Source of the DNA: Ensifer adhaerens
GTDB taxonomy: Bacteria; Pseudomonadota; Alphaproteobacteria; Rhizobiales; Rhizobiaceae
NCBI RefSeq assembly: GCF_013283195.1
Contig: NZ_JABEKT010000004.1
Location: forward strand, 551,142-615,141
Direction: 5' to 3'
Length of the DNA stretch: 64,000 bases
Both the position numbers and the translations under genes were made by a program. Positions 16,386 to 25,462 of the stretch are shown here, one piece after another. How positions within the stretch are numbered: the first letter of the stretch is position 1; each line of letters opens with the position of its first letter. A model generated the notes under the pieces. The model ran no database searches, was not told where the DNA came from, and saw nothing but the letters and a program-made list of their open reading frames with translations.

Positions 16386-17798
16386 ATGGACGAGAAGACT
16401 TTCGGGGAGTGGTCGCAGAAGGCTGCGGAATGGGGATCGGCCTATAGGGCGTCGTTGCGCGACCGCCCGGTTCGTGCCCAGACGGCACCCGGCGCGATCG
16501 CCGCCCAGCTCCCGACGAACCCGCCCCAGACCGGCGAGGACATGCAGGCGATCTTCGAGGATTTCGAGAAGATCATCCTGCCGGGAATGACCCACTGGCA
16601 GCACCCGCGTTTCTTCGCCTATTTCCCCGCCAATGCTGCGCCCGTCTCCGTCATCGCCGAGTATCTGGTGACGGCAATGGCCGCCCAATGCATGCTGTGG
16701 CAGACCTCGCCGGCGGCAACCGAGCTTGAAACCAGGGTTCTCGATTGGCTGCGCCAGGCAATCGGCCTGCCCGACGGCTTTTCCGGCGTCATCCAGGACT
16801 CGGCCTCCTCCGCCACGCTGTCTGCCGTGCTCGTCATGCGCGAGCGCGCCTTGAACTGGAAGGGCAACAAACAAGGCCTCAGCGCGCACGCTCCCTTGCG
16901 CATCTACTCCTCGGACCAGGTCCACACCTCGATCGACAGGGCCATCTGGGTGTCGGGCATCGGCGAGGAAAACCTCGTGCGCATCCCGGTGACCGGGCCG
17001 CTGCAGTCCATGGATTGCCAGGCGCTCGAAGCGGCAATATTGAGAGACAAGGCCGCAGGGCTTCTGCCGGCCGGCGTGATCGCCTGCACCGGCGGCACCA
17101 GTACCGGCGCCTGCGACGATATCGCCGCGGTCGTGCGGATCGCCCACAAGCATGGCCTTTATGTCCATGTCGATGCGGCATGGGCAGGCTCCGCGATGAT
17201 CTGCGAGGAATTCCGCTCACTCTGGGCCGGTGTCGAAGAGGCGGATTCAGTCGTCTTCAACCCGCACAAATGGCTCGGCGCCCAGTTCGACTGCTCCGCG
17301 CACTTCATCCGCAATCCGGATGATCTCGTCCGCACGCTGGCGATCCAGCCGGAATATCTGAAGACACACGGCCGCGACGGCATCATCAACTATTCCGAAT
17401 GGACGATCCCGCTCGGCCGACGCTTCCGCGCATTGAAACTGTGGTTCCTGCTGCGCTTCCACGGGCTGGACGGCTTGAAGACGATGATCCGCAACCATGT
17501 CGCCTGGGCGAGCCGCCTTGCCGAGCGCCTCGGAGCGAATGACGACTTCGAAATCGTCACGGCCCCGCGCTTCTCGCTGTTTTCGTTCCGACATCGCGGT
17601 GGCGCCGACAGCGATGCTCACAACATCGCACTCGTCAACGCCATCAACGACGATGGCCGGATCTACCTGACCCAGACGCGGGTCGACGGCCGCGTCGCCA
17701 TCCGCTTCCAGGCCGGCCAATTCGACATGACGGAGGCGGATGCCGATGTCGCGTTCGATGTCATCACCGAGATCGCGGTGCGAATGTCAAACCAGTGA
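16386..17798 (+). CDS. PLP-dependent aromatic-L-amino-acid decarboxylase family protein
   Basis: A 470-residue group II decarboxylase of the aromatic amino acid (DOPA/tyrosine/tryptophan) type: 'THWQHPRFFAYFPANAAP', H180 stacking on PLP in 'SSDQVHTSIDRA', K295 Schiff base in 'NPHKWLG', and the catalytic-loop Tyr Y336 in 'INYSEWTIPLGRRF'. Loss of that His or Tyr marks the aldehyde-synthase variants, so with both present a true decarboxylase is predicted, giving tyramine, dopamine or similar. GGGGAGGAAC precedes the ATG. Its place inside the hpa operon is unusual; an amine product could enter the upstream aminotransferase/aldehyde dehydrogenase route to 4-hydroxyphenylacetate. The true substrate is unknown. 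Confidence 0.88.
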   Translation: MDEKTFGEWSQKAAEWGSAYRASLRDRPVRAQTAPGAIAAQLPTNPPQTGEDMQAIFEDFEKIILPGMTHWQHPRFFAYFPANAAPVSVIAEYLVTAMAAQCMLWQTSPAATELETRVLDWLRQAIGLPDGFSGVIQDSASSATLSAVLVMRERALNWKGNKQGLSAHAPLRIYSSDQVHTSIDRAIWVSGIGEENLVRIPVTGPLQSMDCQALEAAILRDKAAGLLPAGVIACTGGTSTGACDDIAAVVRIAHKHGLYVHVDAAWAGSAMICEEFRSLWAGVEEADSVVFNPHKWLGAQFDCSAHFIRNPDDLVRTLAIQPEYLKTHGRDGIINYSEWTIPLGRRFRALKLWFLLRFHGLDGLKTMIRNHVAWASRLAERLGANDDFEIVTAPRFSLFSFRHRGGADSDAHNIALVNAINDDGRIYLTQTRVDGRVAIRFQAGQFDMTEADADVAFDVITEIAVRMSNQ

Positions 17799-17856
17799 TC
17801 CACGAGATCAAACATGCCTGCCCGTCGGCATCGCCTGACCAGGCCGGAGGATTGAA

Positions 17857-18726
17857 ATGACCTTTGCGAAATTCGCCACCTTCGCCGCCGCTGGCGGCCA
17901 GGGATACGGCCTTGTCACCCAAGATGGCATCATCGACCTATCCCGGCGCTACGGCTCGAAGTGGCCGACGCTGCGGGAAGTCGTCGCCGACGGCGCCCTG
18001 ACAAAACTGGCGGACGAGGCTTCCGCCCTCGCTCCGGATTTGTCACTCGCCGATATCCGCTTCGAGATCCCGATCCCTGCACCGGAAAAGATCATCTGCG
18101 TCGGCGTCAATTTCCCCGATCGCAACGAAGAGTATCGGGATGGGCAGGCAGCGCCTTCCAACCCGTCACTGTTCATCCGCTTTCCGCGCTCCTTCACCGG
18201 TCACGGGCAACCACTGATCCGTCCACCCGAAAGCCCGCAGCTCGACTACGAGGGCGAGATCGTCATTGTCATCGGCAAGGGGGGCCGGCGCATCCCCGAG
18301 GCCTCGGCGCTCGACCACATCGCCGCGCTGTCGCTGTGCAACGAAGGCACGATCCGCGACTGGGTGCGGCACGCCAAGTTCAACGTGACGCAGGGCAAGA
18401 ACTTCGACCGCACCGGGTCGATCGGGCCATGGATGGTTCCCTACACCAACGAGGCGCAGATCGCCGACATCAAGCTTGAGACCCGCGTCAATGGCGAGGT
18501 CCGCCAGCAGGACCGCACAAGCCGGATGATCTTCTCGTTCCGCAAGATCATCAACTACGTCTCCACCTTCACGACGCTGGCGCCAGGCGACGTCATCGTC
18601 ACGGGGACGCCGACCGGCGCCGGCGCCCGTTTTGACCCACCGATCTGGCTGAAACCCGGCGATATCGTCGAGGTCGAGGCCGATGGCATCGGCGTGCTGC
18701 GCAACCCTATCGCCGACGAGACCTGA
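17857..18726 (+). CDS. hpaG: 5-oxopent-3-ene-1,2,5-tricarboxylate decarboxylase (FAH family)
   Basis: A 289-residue single fumarylacetoacetate-hydrolase domain: 'ICVGVNFPDRNEEY', metal-binding 'QLDYEGEIVIVIGK', 'GPWMVPYTNEAQIADIKLET' and 'VIVTGTPTGAG'. In E. coli HpaG is a ~430-residue double-domain enzyme; here one domain is present and the isomerase is a separate protein (hpaF). It decarboxylates the HpaF product to 2-oxohept-3-ene-1,7-dioate. GGAGGA precedes the ATG; the next gene follows 3 bases after its stop. Other FAH-family hydrolases look similar, but position in the operon fixes the call. Confidence 0.88.
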   Translation: MTFAKFATFAAAGGQGYGLVTQDGIIDLSRRYGSKWPTLREVVADGALTKLADEASALAPDLSLADIRFEIPIPAPEKIICVGVNFPDRNEEYRDGQAAPSNPSLFIRFPRSFTGHGQPLIRPPESPQLDYEGEIVIVIGKGGRRIPEASALDHIAALSLCNEGTIRDWVRHAKFNVTQGKNFDRTGSIGPWMVPYTNEAQIADIKLETRVNGEVRQQDRTSRMIFSFRKIINYVSTFTTLAPGDVIVTGTPTGAGARFDPPIWLKPGDIVEVEADGIGVLRNPIADET

Positions 18727-18729
18727 TCC

Positions 18730-19533
18730 ATGTTGAATACGACCGAAATCGCCGATGCGGCAAAGGCGCTGGATGAGGCGGAAAAAAACCGCGTCCAGAC
18801 CCACCTCCTCTCCCTGAAGCATCCCGGCATGACGATGGACGACGCCTATGCCGTGCAAGCGGCCTGGGTGAAGCAGAAGATCGCGCGGGGTCGCCGGGTC
18901 ATCGGCTGGAAGATCGGGCTCACCTCCAAGGCGATGCAATATGCGCTCAACATCGACATCCCCGATTCCGGCGTGCTGTTCGACGACATGATGTTCGAGG
19001 ATGGCGCGACGATCCCGAAGAACCGCTTCATCCAGCCGCGCATCGAGGCCGAGATCGCCTTCGTCATGAAGGCGCCGCTCGCCGGCCCCAATGTCAGCGT
19101 CTTCGACGTGCTCAACGCCACGGACTACGTCACCCCGGCGCTTGAAATCCTAGATACGCGCATCCTGCGTGTCGATCCGGAAACGAAGAAGGCCCGCACC
19201 ATCGTCGACACGATTTCCGACAACGCCGCCAATGCCGGCATCGTCATCGGCGGCCGGGCCATGCGCCCGCAGGATGTCGACATGCGCTGGATGGGCGCCA
19301 TCGTCTCGCGCAATGCCGAGGTCGAAGAGACCGGGCTGGGTGCCGGCGTGCTCAACCATCCCGCCCGCGGCATCGCCTGGCTTGCCAACCGGCTTTCCAG
19401 CTATGGCGACCGCATCGACGCCGGGCAGGTCGTGCTTGCCGGCTCCTTCATCCGCCCCGTCGAGGCCCGCCACGGCGACACCATTGTCGCCGATTTCGGG
19501 CCGCAGGGAACCGTCAGCTGTTACTTCGAATAG
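18730..19533 (+). CDS. hpaH: 2-oxo-hept-4-ene-1,7-dioate hydratase
   Basis: The 267-residue protein belongs to the hydratase/decarboxylase branch of the FAH superfamily: '[20 protein letters not shown]', '[15 protein letters not shown]', '[17 protein letters not shown]' and '[12 protein letters not shown]'. It adds water to 2-oxohept-4-ene-1,7-dioate, giving 4-hydroxy-2-oxoheptane-1,7-dioate for HpaI. It is nearly contiguous with hpaG (3-base gap) and hpaI (9-base gap), consistent with one mRNA. Confidence 0.93.
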   Translation: MLNTTEIADAAKALDEAEKNRVQTHLLSLKHPGMTMDDAYAVQAAWVKQKIARGRRVIGWKIGLTSKAMQYALNIDIPDSGVLFDDMMFEDGATIPKNRFIQPRIEAEIAFVMKAPLAGPNVSVFDVLNATDYVTPALEILDTRILRVDPETKKARTIVDTISDNAANAGIVIGGRAMRPQDVDMRWMGAIVSRNAEVEETGLGAGVLNHPARGIAWLANRLSSYGDRIDAGQVVLAGSFIRPVEARHGDTIVADFGPQGTVSCYFE

Positions 19534-19542
19534 GGTGCGCCC

Positions 19543-20358
19543 ATGCCTGCTCCACGCAATATGTTCAAGTTGGCACTTGCCGAAGGACGGCCGCAGATCG
19601 GCCTTTGGCTGGCGCTCGCCAATCCCTACACCGCCGAGATCTGCGGTGGTACCGGTTTCGACTGGCTGCTGATCGACGGCGAACATGCGCCCAATGACGT
19701 GCCGCTGATGATGGCGCAGTTGCAGGCGCTTGCCGGTTCGCAGAGCCATCCGATCATCCGTCCGCCGATCGGCGAGGCCTGGCTGATCAAGCAGCTCCTC
19801 GATATCGGCGCGCAGACGCTGCTGGTGCCGATGGTCGAAACCAGTGAACAGGCCCGCGCGCTGGTCCGGGCCGTGCGCTATCCGCCACACGGCATGCGCG
19901 GGGTCGGTGCAGCGCTCGCCCGTGCCTCCGCCTTCAATCGCATCGACGATTATCTCCCGACTGCGAATGCCGAAATCTGCCTGCTGCTGCAGGTGGAAAG
20001 CCGGGCGGGTCTGGCGGCCATCGACGATATAGCCTCGACCGAAGGCGTCGACGGCGTCTTTATCGGCCCCGCGGATCTGGCCGCCGACATGGGCTTTCTC
20101 GGCCGGCCCGGTGCGCCGGAAGTGCAGGAAGCCGTCGAGGCCGCACTGGCGCGGATCCAGTCGCACGGCAAGGCTGCCGGTATCCTGACCTCGGACACTG
20201 CACTTGCGAAACGTTACCTCGAACTCGGCGCGCTTTTTGTTGCGGTCGGAAACGATGTCAGCCTGCTGGTGGGGGCGACCAGTCGCCTGCGTGCAAGCTT
20301 TGCCGAGCATGCTTCTGCACCGATAGCCGGAGCGAACACACCCGCCTCTGGCTATTGA
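19543..20358 (+). CDS. hpaI: 4-hydroxy-2-oxoheptane-1,7-dioate aldolase
   Basis: A 271-residue HpcH/HpaI class II aldolase: '[20 protein letters not shown]', '[20 protein letters not shown]', '[19 protein letters not shown]' and '[14 protein letters not shown]', including the metal-binding Glu and Asp. It splits the hydratase product into pyruvate and succinate semialdehyde, the last hpa step. Its stop is 22 bases from the stop of a convergent epimerase gene, which ends the operon. No clear terminator hairpin is seen in that gap. Confidence 0.93.
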   Translation: MPAPRNMFKLALAEGRPQIGLWLALANPYTAEICGGTGFDWLLIDGEHAPNDVPLMMAQLQALAGSQSHPIIRPPIGEAWLIKQLLDIGAQTLLVPMVETSEQARALVRAVRYPPHGMRGVGAALARASAFNRIDDYLPTANAEICLLLQVESRAGLAAIDDIASTEGVDGVFIGPADLAADMGFLGRPGAPEVQEAVEAALARIQSHGKAAGILTSDTALAKRYLELGALFVAVGNDVSLLVGATSRLRASFAEHASAPIAGANTPASGY

Positions 20359-20379
20359 AAGGCGACGGCAGCCAATAGG

Positions 20380-21351
20380 TCAGTACACTCTCGATCGCAG
20401 ATGGTCGAGCGTCAGCGCCACGCCGGCCTCGAGATCGACACGCGGGGAAAGGCCATAGGAGGCCTGTAGCGCCGTATCGCCGCAACGGTAGAACACGCCC
20501 TCGGGCTTATCTGACCGGCCGCTTATTTTTGGCTCCCAGCCGATGCCTCGGCTGACCAGCCGGGCGAGTTCTATGAACGAGGTGGCGACGCCGGTGGAGA
20601 TGTTGAGACAGGCGCCGTTCTGCAACCGGGTAAAGGTTCTCCAGACGAAGTCGATGCAGTCGGAGATATGGATGAAGTCGCGACACTGTCGGCCGGAGCC
20701 CCAGACGAAGACCTCCTCCGCCCCGCGCTCCTCCAGAAGCCGCCGGCAGATCGCCGGGAACGGATAGCTCAGATCCTGGTCCTCGCCGTAGCCGCTGAAC
20801 GGGCGATAGGCGACCGCCCGGCCGCCATAATTCTCGACATACAGCTTCATCAGATATTCGCCGCTGAGCTTCGCCCAGCCATAGCTCAGATCTGGAACGC
20901 CGATGCTGGCCTCGAAACCGATCATGTCTTCGCTGAGCTTCCGATAAGCTTCCGGTCGTTGCAAGCTCACGGGATAGGCGGCGCTGGAGCTGAAATAGAC
21001 GACCGATCCCGGCCGCGTGCGCGCCGCCCAACGCCACATGTCGGTGTCAACCGCGAGATCCTCGGCAACCAGGAGCGTCTGCGTCTCCAGCATGACGCGG
21101 CCGCCGACCATGGCGGCCAGATGAAACACCATGTCGAACCGGTCGTCGGCGCGATCGAAATAGCGGCGGCAATCCTCCTCGATCAGAGAGAAGCCGGCCT
21201 TTGGCGGGTTCGGCCATTCGGCGGGACGCATCGCGCCGGTTCCGCGCGCGAACTTGTCGACACAAACGACATCGACACCCTCCGATATCAGCTTGCCGCA
21301 GAGATGGCGTCCTACAAATCCGGCTCCGCCGGTCACCAATGCACGCGCCAT
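20380..21351 (-). CDS. NAD-dependent epimerase/dehydratase (nucleotide-sugar)
   Basis: A 323-residue extended short-chain dehydrogenase. It has 'ALVTGGAGFVGRHL' (GxxGxxG, NAD binding), the Ser in 'YFSSSAAYPVS' and the YxxxK pair in 'LSYGWAKLSGEYLMK'. Proteins of this kind epimerise or dehydrate nucleotide sugars in the cytosol for surface polysaccharides. A glycosyltransferase gene lies 11 bases upstream in the same direction, so the two are probably co-transcribed and serve polysaccharide or glycolipid decoration. The sugar substrate cannot be assigned. Confidence 0.88.
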   Translation of the reverse strand: MARALVTGGAGFVGRHLCGKLISEGVDVVCVDKFARGTGAMRPAEWPNPPKAGFSLIEEDCRRYFDRADDRFDMVFHLAAMVGGRVMLETQTLLVAEDLAVDTDMWRWAARTRPGSVVYFSSSAAYPVSLQRPEAYRKLSEDMIGFEASIGVPDLSYGWAKLSGEYLMKLYVENYGGRAVAYRPFSGYGEDQDLSYPFPAICRRLLEERGAEEVFVWGSGRQCRDFIHISDCIDFVWRTFTRLQNGACLNISTGVATSFIELARLVSRGIGWEPKISGRSDKPEGVFYRCGDTALQASYGLSPRVDLEAGVALTLDHLRSRVY

Positions 21352-21362
21352 CCCCCTGCCTT

Positions 21363-22637
21363 TCAGATCCGGCCGGCCATTTCAAACTCTTGTCGGGCTG
21401 GCCGCCCCATTGCCTCTTTCAGCTTGTCGCGTGTCACGAATTTGAGCCGGCCTGAGTAGATATCGACGATCCGCTGGCGCCATTCGTCTCTCGAGGGGGC
21501 AACGCTCTTGCCATAGGCGAAAGCCCCCCTGCTCAGATGCCGGACCAGAGCGTCGCTCTCCATCAGTGCCATGATCTCGGCAAGAGATCGTGCATTGCCG
21601 CTCTCAAACACCAGCCCGGCCTGGTGCTGCTCGATTTCCGTGGCAATCAACGCATTGCTGCTGGCGATCACCGGTATCCCGCACATCAGTGCCTCGGCGG
21701 CCACCAGACCATAGGGTTCCGGCATCCTTGACGGCATGAAGAAATAGCGCGCCCGCGATGCGACAGCGGCAACCTCGTCGTCATCGAGCCAGCCTGGAAC
21801 ATAACAGTGCGGAAGCGCGCGCTGGATCTCCTCGAGCAACGGCCCCCTTCCGATCAAGGTCGCAGCCTTGCCGGTGGCGTCGAGCGCCTCGGCGAGGGTT
21901 CGAACGCCCTTTTCCACCGACATGCGGCCGAGAAACATGGGGCGGCTGTTCTTCCAGGCCTCGACCGGGGATTGCGTGAGCGGCGTCGACGGCGTGCGCA
22001 ACGTCAGGAAGTTTCGAAGCGGGCCGTCACTCAGATAGGGCTCCATGCCCTCATGGGCGAGAATGACCCCGACGCGGCTCCAAAATGCCTCACCCGTGGC
22101 AGTCTGGGTCATCGCCCGGGCGAACCGCCACAGTTTGTGCAGGTGGTTGCGCTTGTCGCAGGCACTGACGAGGCATCCGGTCGACAGTGGTTTCTCAGTG
22201 CAGACCTCGCCCTTGCCGTAGTGGACATAGGCACCGTTTGGACAGGACAGGAAGAAGTCATGGGCGGTGACGACGACCTTGGCCTTGCTGCGCGCGAGTG
22301 CATGAAAGATCGAGGGCGACAGGATCTGCGACCAGCCGTGGACATGAACGACGGTCGGGTCGCTCCGGGCTTCGAGCAATCGCCGCAAGGCGAGGTAGGC
22401 GCGGCGGTTGAAGTTCCTGTCAAACAGGTTTGTGAAGCGGACGCCGTCACGCAAGGGGCGCTCGCCCAAAGCCTCCACCTCGACACCCGGGAAACGCGAG
22501 CGAATGCCGGCGCCGTCGTCGCCGACCAGAACGGCACAATCGAGCCCCGCAGCAACGCCCGCCTCGATGCATTGGAGCGCAACCTTGGTTGCACCCCCCA
22601 GGGCCTCCGATACGTCGTTGACAACGATAAGCCGCAT
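21363..22637 (-). CDS. Family 4-type glycosyltransferase
   Basis: The 424-residue protein has the GT-B layout. The N-terminal domain contains 'NDVSEALGGATKVALQCIEA', the linker 'FLGRMSVEKGVRTLAEALD', and the C-terminal donor site 'RMPEPYGLVAAEALMCGIPV' (E-x7-E motif region). The ATG at 22637 gives the standard 'MRLIVVNDVSEALGG' start; an upstream in-frame start at 22715 adds a basic tail without family similarity. It is the first gene of a two-gene unit with the epimerase. Acceptor and sugar donor are unknown. Confidence 0.88.
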   Translation of the reverse strand: MRLIVVNDVSEALGGATKVALQCIEAGVAAGLDCAVLVGDDGAGIRSRFPGVEVEALGERPLRDGVRFTNLFDRNFNRRAYLALRRLLEARSDPTVVHVHGWSQILSPSIFHALARSKAKVVVTAHDFFLSCPNGAYVHYGKGEVCTEKPLSTGCLVSACDKRNHLHKLWRFARAMTQTATGEAFWSRVGVILAHEGMEPYLSDGPLRNFLTLRTPSTPLTQSPVEAWKNSRPMFLGRMSVEKGVRTLAEALDATGKAATLIGRGPLLEEIQRALPHCYVPGWLDDDEVAAVASRARYFFMPSRMPEPYGLVAAEALMCGIPVIASSNALIATEIEQHQAGLVFESGNARSLAEIMALMESDALVRHLSRGAFAYGKSVAPSRDEWRQRIVDIYSGRLKFVTRDKLKEAMGRPARQEFEMAGRI

Positions 22638-22886
22638 GAACACTCGCCTCTCGGAGACTTTAACTGCGCGACCTGGTTCCCCTTCATTTCGCCGCCTGTT
22701 GCAGCAGATTTGCAAGCCATCAATTTGCGGTAGACGCCGCGCGCGAATGGCCGGATCAGCACCGCGCGAACCGCTTGAGAGGATGCCGGCTGGTACGCCG
22801 CAAAGGCTGCGGGAAGTTGGCGCTGTCTACCGGCTGATCCGTCCGAAGCGGGCAATGTGCACGCCCTTGGCTTGGCCTGACCGCTG

Positions 22887-23474
22887 CTACTTTGCCAGGA
22901 CGTATAGGCCGTAAAGCACAATGAGCGCTGCAGCACCGATGGCCGCAATCAAGCCCAGGCGCTTCTCGATGAAGTGCCGCACCGCTTCGCCGTGCCGGCG
23001 AAGCACCGCGGCGAGGATGAAAAAACGTGCGCCGCGGGTGATGACCGCCGATGCGATGAACATGCCAAGGCTGACATTGGCTGCACCGGACAGGATGGTG
23101 ACCACCTTCATCGGGGGTACATGCGCAAGCCCCGATGTGACCAGCAGAAGCACGACCGCTTCCATGTCCACGGAAGCGCGCATGGATTCGAACGCATCGA
23201 TCTTGCCGTAGAACTGCAGGATCGGACGGGCGATCGCGTCGAAAGCATAGTGGCCGAGGAACCAGCCGGCGATGCCGCCAAGCACCGAGAACAGGGTGGC
23301 AAGGAAGGCATAACGATAGGCCCTATGCGGTTTTGCCAACACCATCGGCAGGAACAGGACGTCGGCCGGAACCACGAAAACCGAACTTTCGACGAAGGCG
23401 ACAACCGCCAGCCACCAGGCCGCCGACTTTCGGCCAGCGAGGTCCATCGTCCAATTATACAAACTGGGAAGCAT
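22887..23474 (-). CDS. YqaA/DedA-related inner-membrane protein
   Basis: The 195-residue protein has four to five hydrophobic segments and the VTT/DedA-like pattern 'VVAFVESSVFVVPADVLFLP', 'GGIAGWFLGHYAFD' and a re-entrant-type 'GLAHVPPMKVVTILSGAANV'. It matches the YqaA branch, shorter than full DedA. DedA-superfamily proteins act in lipid handling and envelope homeostasis; the role of YqaA is not defined. It stands alone, 250 bases from the glycosyltransferase start and in the same orientation. Confidence 0.82.
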   Translation of the reverse strand: MLPSLYNWTMDLAGRKSAAWWLAVVAFVESSVFVVPADVLFLPMVLAKPHRAYRYAFLATLFSVLGGIAGWFLGHYAFDAIARPILQFYGKIDAFESMRASVDMEAVVLLLVTSGLAHVPPMKVVTILSGAANVSLGMFIASAVITRGARFFILAAVLRRHGEAVRHFIEKRLGLIAAIGAAALIVLYGLYVLAK

Positions 23475-23807
23475 GGCAAATCCGGTCGTTCATGGGCGTC
23501 CCCATGGGACCCTGGCGGGAAGAGTTCCAATCCTCCGGGGCGGAGGACAGAGACTGAACACACATCGATATTGTGCAGTCGGTTAGCAAAGGGGCGGATT
23601 TTTGTCTGCCCCGAAATCGCGCTGCGCAACTCTTATTGTCCGGCGACCCCTCCTCTCTGCAGCGGCTCGCGCTCGCGACCGAACCGGTTCAGTCCGGTTG
23701 GCGCCGCTTCATTGACGCCATCACGTAACTTTTATTGTGCCATGATATTGAAAAAGCGCTACTCATGTAACCTAATAAGATACGATATTCACGAAACGAG
23801 GCCCGAC

Positions 23808-24695
23808 ATGACCCATGACGTACTCATCCTCGGCGGCAGCTACGCCGGGCTTTCCGCCGGTCTTCAACTTGCACGCGCCCGCCGGAAGGTGTTGGTGATC
23901 GACACCGGGTTGCGGCGGAACCGGTTCGCCCGCACGTCGCACGGCTTCCTCACCCAGGATGGCAGCACTCCGGCAGACATTGCCGCCGAAGCCCGCGCGC
24001 AGTTGATGGAATACCGGACGGTCGAGTGGCTGCAGGCTGAGGCCACCCATGCCGAACGCATGCAGGATGGCTTCAAGGTCGCCTTGCGGCAAGGCCCGGA
24101 GGTTACCGGAAAGCGGCTTGTGCTCGCCACGGGTGTCACCGATGTCCTGCCGGAGCTTGAAGGCCTTGCCGATCGCTGGGGCAAAAGCGTCTTCCACTGC
24201 CCGTATTGCCACGGTTACGAACTCGACGAGGGGAGCATCGGCGTGCTCGCGACATCGCCCCTGTCGATGCATCAGGCCCTGATGCTGCCGGACTGGGGTC
24301 CAACGACATTCTTTCTCAACGGGGCATTCGAACCCGATCACGACCAGTTGCAGCAGCTAGCACGGCGGAATGTGACGGTGGAGCATGGCATCGTCCACAG
24401 GCTCGATGGTGAACGGGCGGACGTTGTCATGCGGGACGGACGGGTGCTGCCAATGGATGGCCTGTTCACTACCACCAGGACGGTGGTCTCGTCGCCCTTT
24501 GCCGAACAGCTCGGCTGCGCCTTTGATGACGGCCCGCTTGGTCGCTACATCCGAACCGATTCCATGAAGGCGACGACCGTTGCCGGCGTCTTTGCCTGCG
24601 GCGATGCGGCGAGGCCGACGGGATCGGTCGCGCTGTCTGTCGGAGATGGGGCGATGGCGGGTGCTGCCACTCACCGATCCCTCATGTTCGACTGA
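23808..24695 (+). CDS. NAD(P)/FAD-dependent oxidoreductase, thioredoxin-reductase-like
   Basis: The 295-residue flavoprotein begins with the FAD-binding 'DVLILGGSYAGLSAGLQLAR' and ends with 'GVFACGDAARPTGSVALSVG'. A CxxC in 'HCPYCHGYE' sits where thioredoxin reductases carry the redox disulfide. The usual NADPH-binding GxGxxA between the FAD halves is degenerate ('IGVLATSPLS'), as in the ferredoxin/bacillithiol-reductase-like group. The ATG at 23808 is preceded by CGAGG. A Rrf2-type regulator follows 118 bases downstream in the same direction, a pairing common in rhizobia, suggesting control by redox or electrophile stress. Exact electron acceptor unknown. Confidence 0.85.
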   Translation: MTHDVLILGGSYAGLSAGLQLARARRKVLVIDTGLRRNRFARTSHGFLTQDGSTPADIAAEARAQLMEYRTVEWLQAEATHAERMQDGFKVALRQGPEVTGKRLVLATGVTDVLPELEGLADRWGKSVFHCPYCHGYELDEGSIGVLATSPLSMHQALMLPDWGPTTFFLNGAFEPDHDQLQQLARRNVTVEHGIVHRLDGERADVVMRDGRVLPMDGLFTTTRTVVSSPFAEQLGCAFDDGPLGRYIRTDSMKATTVAGVFACGDAARPTGSVALSVGDGAMAGAATHRSLMFD

Positions 24696-24772
24696 GAGGC
24701 CGATCGCGACAGGTCCCGGCAGCGCACCGCTGAACACCGGGACTGCGGGCTCCCCTGGCCTGCATGTTCCAT

Positions 24773-24804
24773 GTTATCAAAGGAAAACGTTATCAAAGGA
24801 AAAC
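24773..24804 (+). repeat. Perfect 16-bp tandem duplication upstream of the Rrf2 gene
   Basis: GTTATCAAAGGAAAAC occurs twice without a gap (24773-24788 and 24789-24804), ending 8 bases before the Rrf2-family ATG. The second copy supplies the AAAGGAAAACAGGGAA leader of that gene. It may be a regulator binding array or a recent slippage duplication of the leader. Confidence 0.85.
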
Positions 24805-24812
24805 AGGGAAGA

Positions 24813-25295
24813 ATGCCATTGCGACAGGACGGACGACTCTCACGCTTGTTGCATGTATTGCTGCACATGGAAAAGCATGCGGCCCCAATGACATCCGAAA
24901 CGATCGCCCGGATGCTCGGTACGAATTCCGTCGTCGTGCGCCGCACGATGGCCGGACTTCGCGACGCCGGTTACGTATCGTCCGAAAAGGGCCATGGCGG
25001 CGGCTGGACATTGTCGCGGCCGCTTTCCGATTTCACCCTCCTCGATGTCTATCGAACCATCGGCAGTCCAGGTTTCTTCGCCATGGGTGTCGCCACCGAC
25101 GAACCGAAATGCCTGGTCGAACAGGCTGTCAATTCGGCGCTGGAGCGAACGCTCGATGAGGCCGAGGCCCTGCTGCTCGCGCGCCTCGGCGAAATCGCCG
25201 TTTCCGATATCGCCGCCGATTTCGAGCAGCGCTACGGCGCTGCCATGGGCAACAGGTTGCCCTCATGTGCAGACCACCCGAACAGCGCAGATTGA
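24813..25295 (+). CDS. Rrf2-family transcriptional regulator
   Basis: The 160-residue protein has the Rrf2 winged helix: 'GRLSRLLHVLLHMEKHAAPM' then 'SETIARMLGTNSVVVRRTMA' and the wing 'SSEKGHGGGWTLSRPLSDF'. It lacks the three clustered cysteines of IscR/NsrR Fe-S sensors (one Cys in 'PKCLVEQAV', one in 'LPSCADH'), so an Fe-S cofactor is unlikely; it resembles CymR/YwnA-type members. The ATG at 24813 is preceded by CAGGGAAGA. It probably controls the upstream flavoprotein gene and itself. Confidence 0.85.
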   Translation: MPLRQDGRLSRLLHVLLHMEKHAAPMTSETIARMLGTNSVVVRRTMAGLRDAGYVSSEKGHGGGWTLSRPLSDFTLLDVYRTIGSPGFFAMGVATDEPKCLVEQAVNSALERTLDEAEALLLARLGEIAVSDIAADFEQRYGAAMGNRLPSCADHPNSAD

Positions 25296-25462
25296 GTGCT
25301 GACTGCGCCATTGCACCATCCGCTCCGCCTCAGCGTCCTCAAGGGGGCGGTCGTAAAGATTGTATTTAGTCTTTTCCGGTAAGTTTCCGTTAGCAATTTC
25401 ACATCAATGGGGTCTGGCGGCACTGTTCCTCGCCGTCGACAATGTTTTGCGTACGGGTGTTC

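Noticed and set aside
15342..17168. 608-codon open frame antisense to hpaD and the decarboxylase
   Set aside because: Shadow of real genes on the plus strand, rich in Gly/Arg/Asp repeats, no ribosome site.
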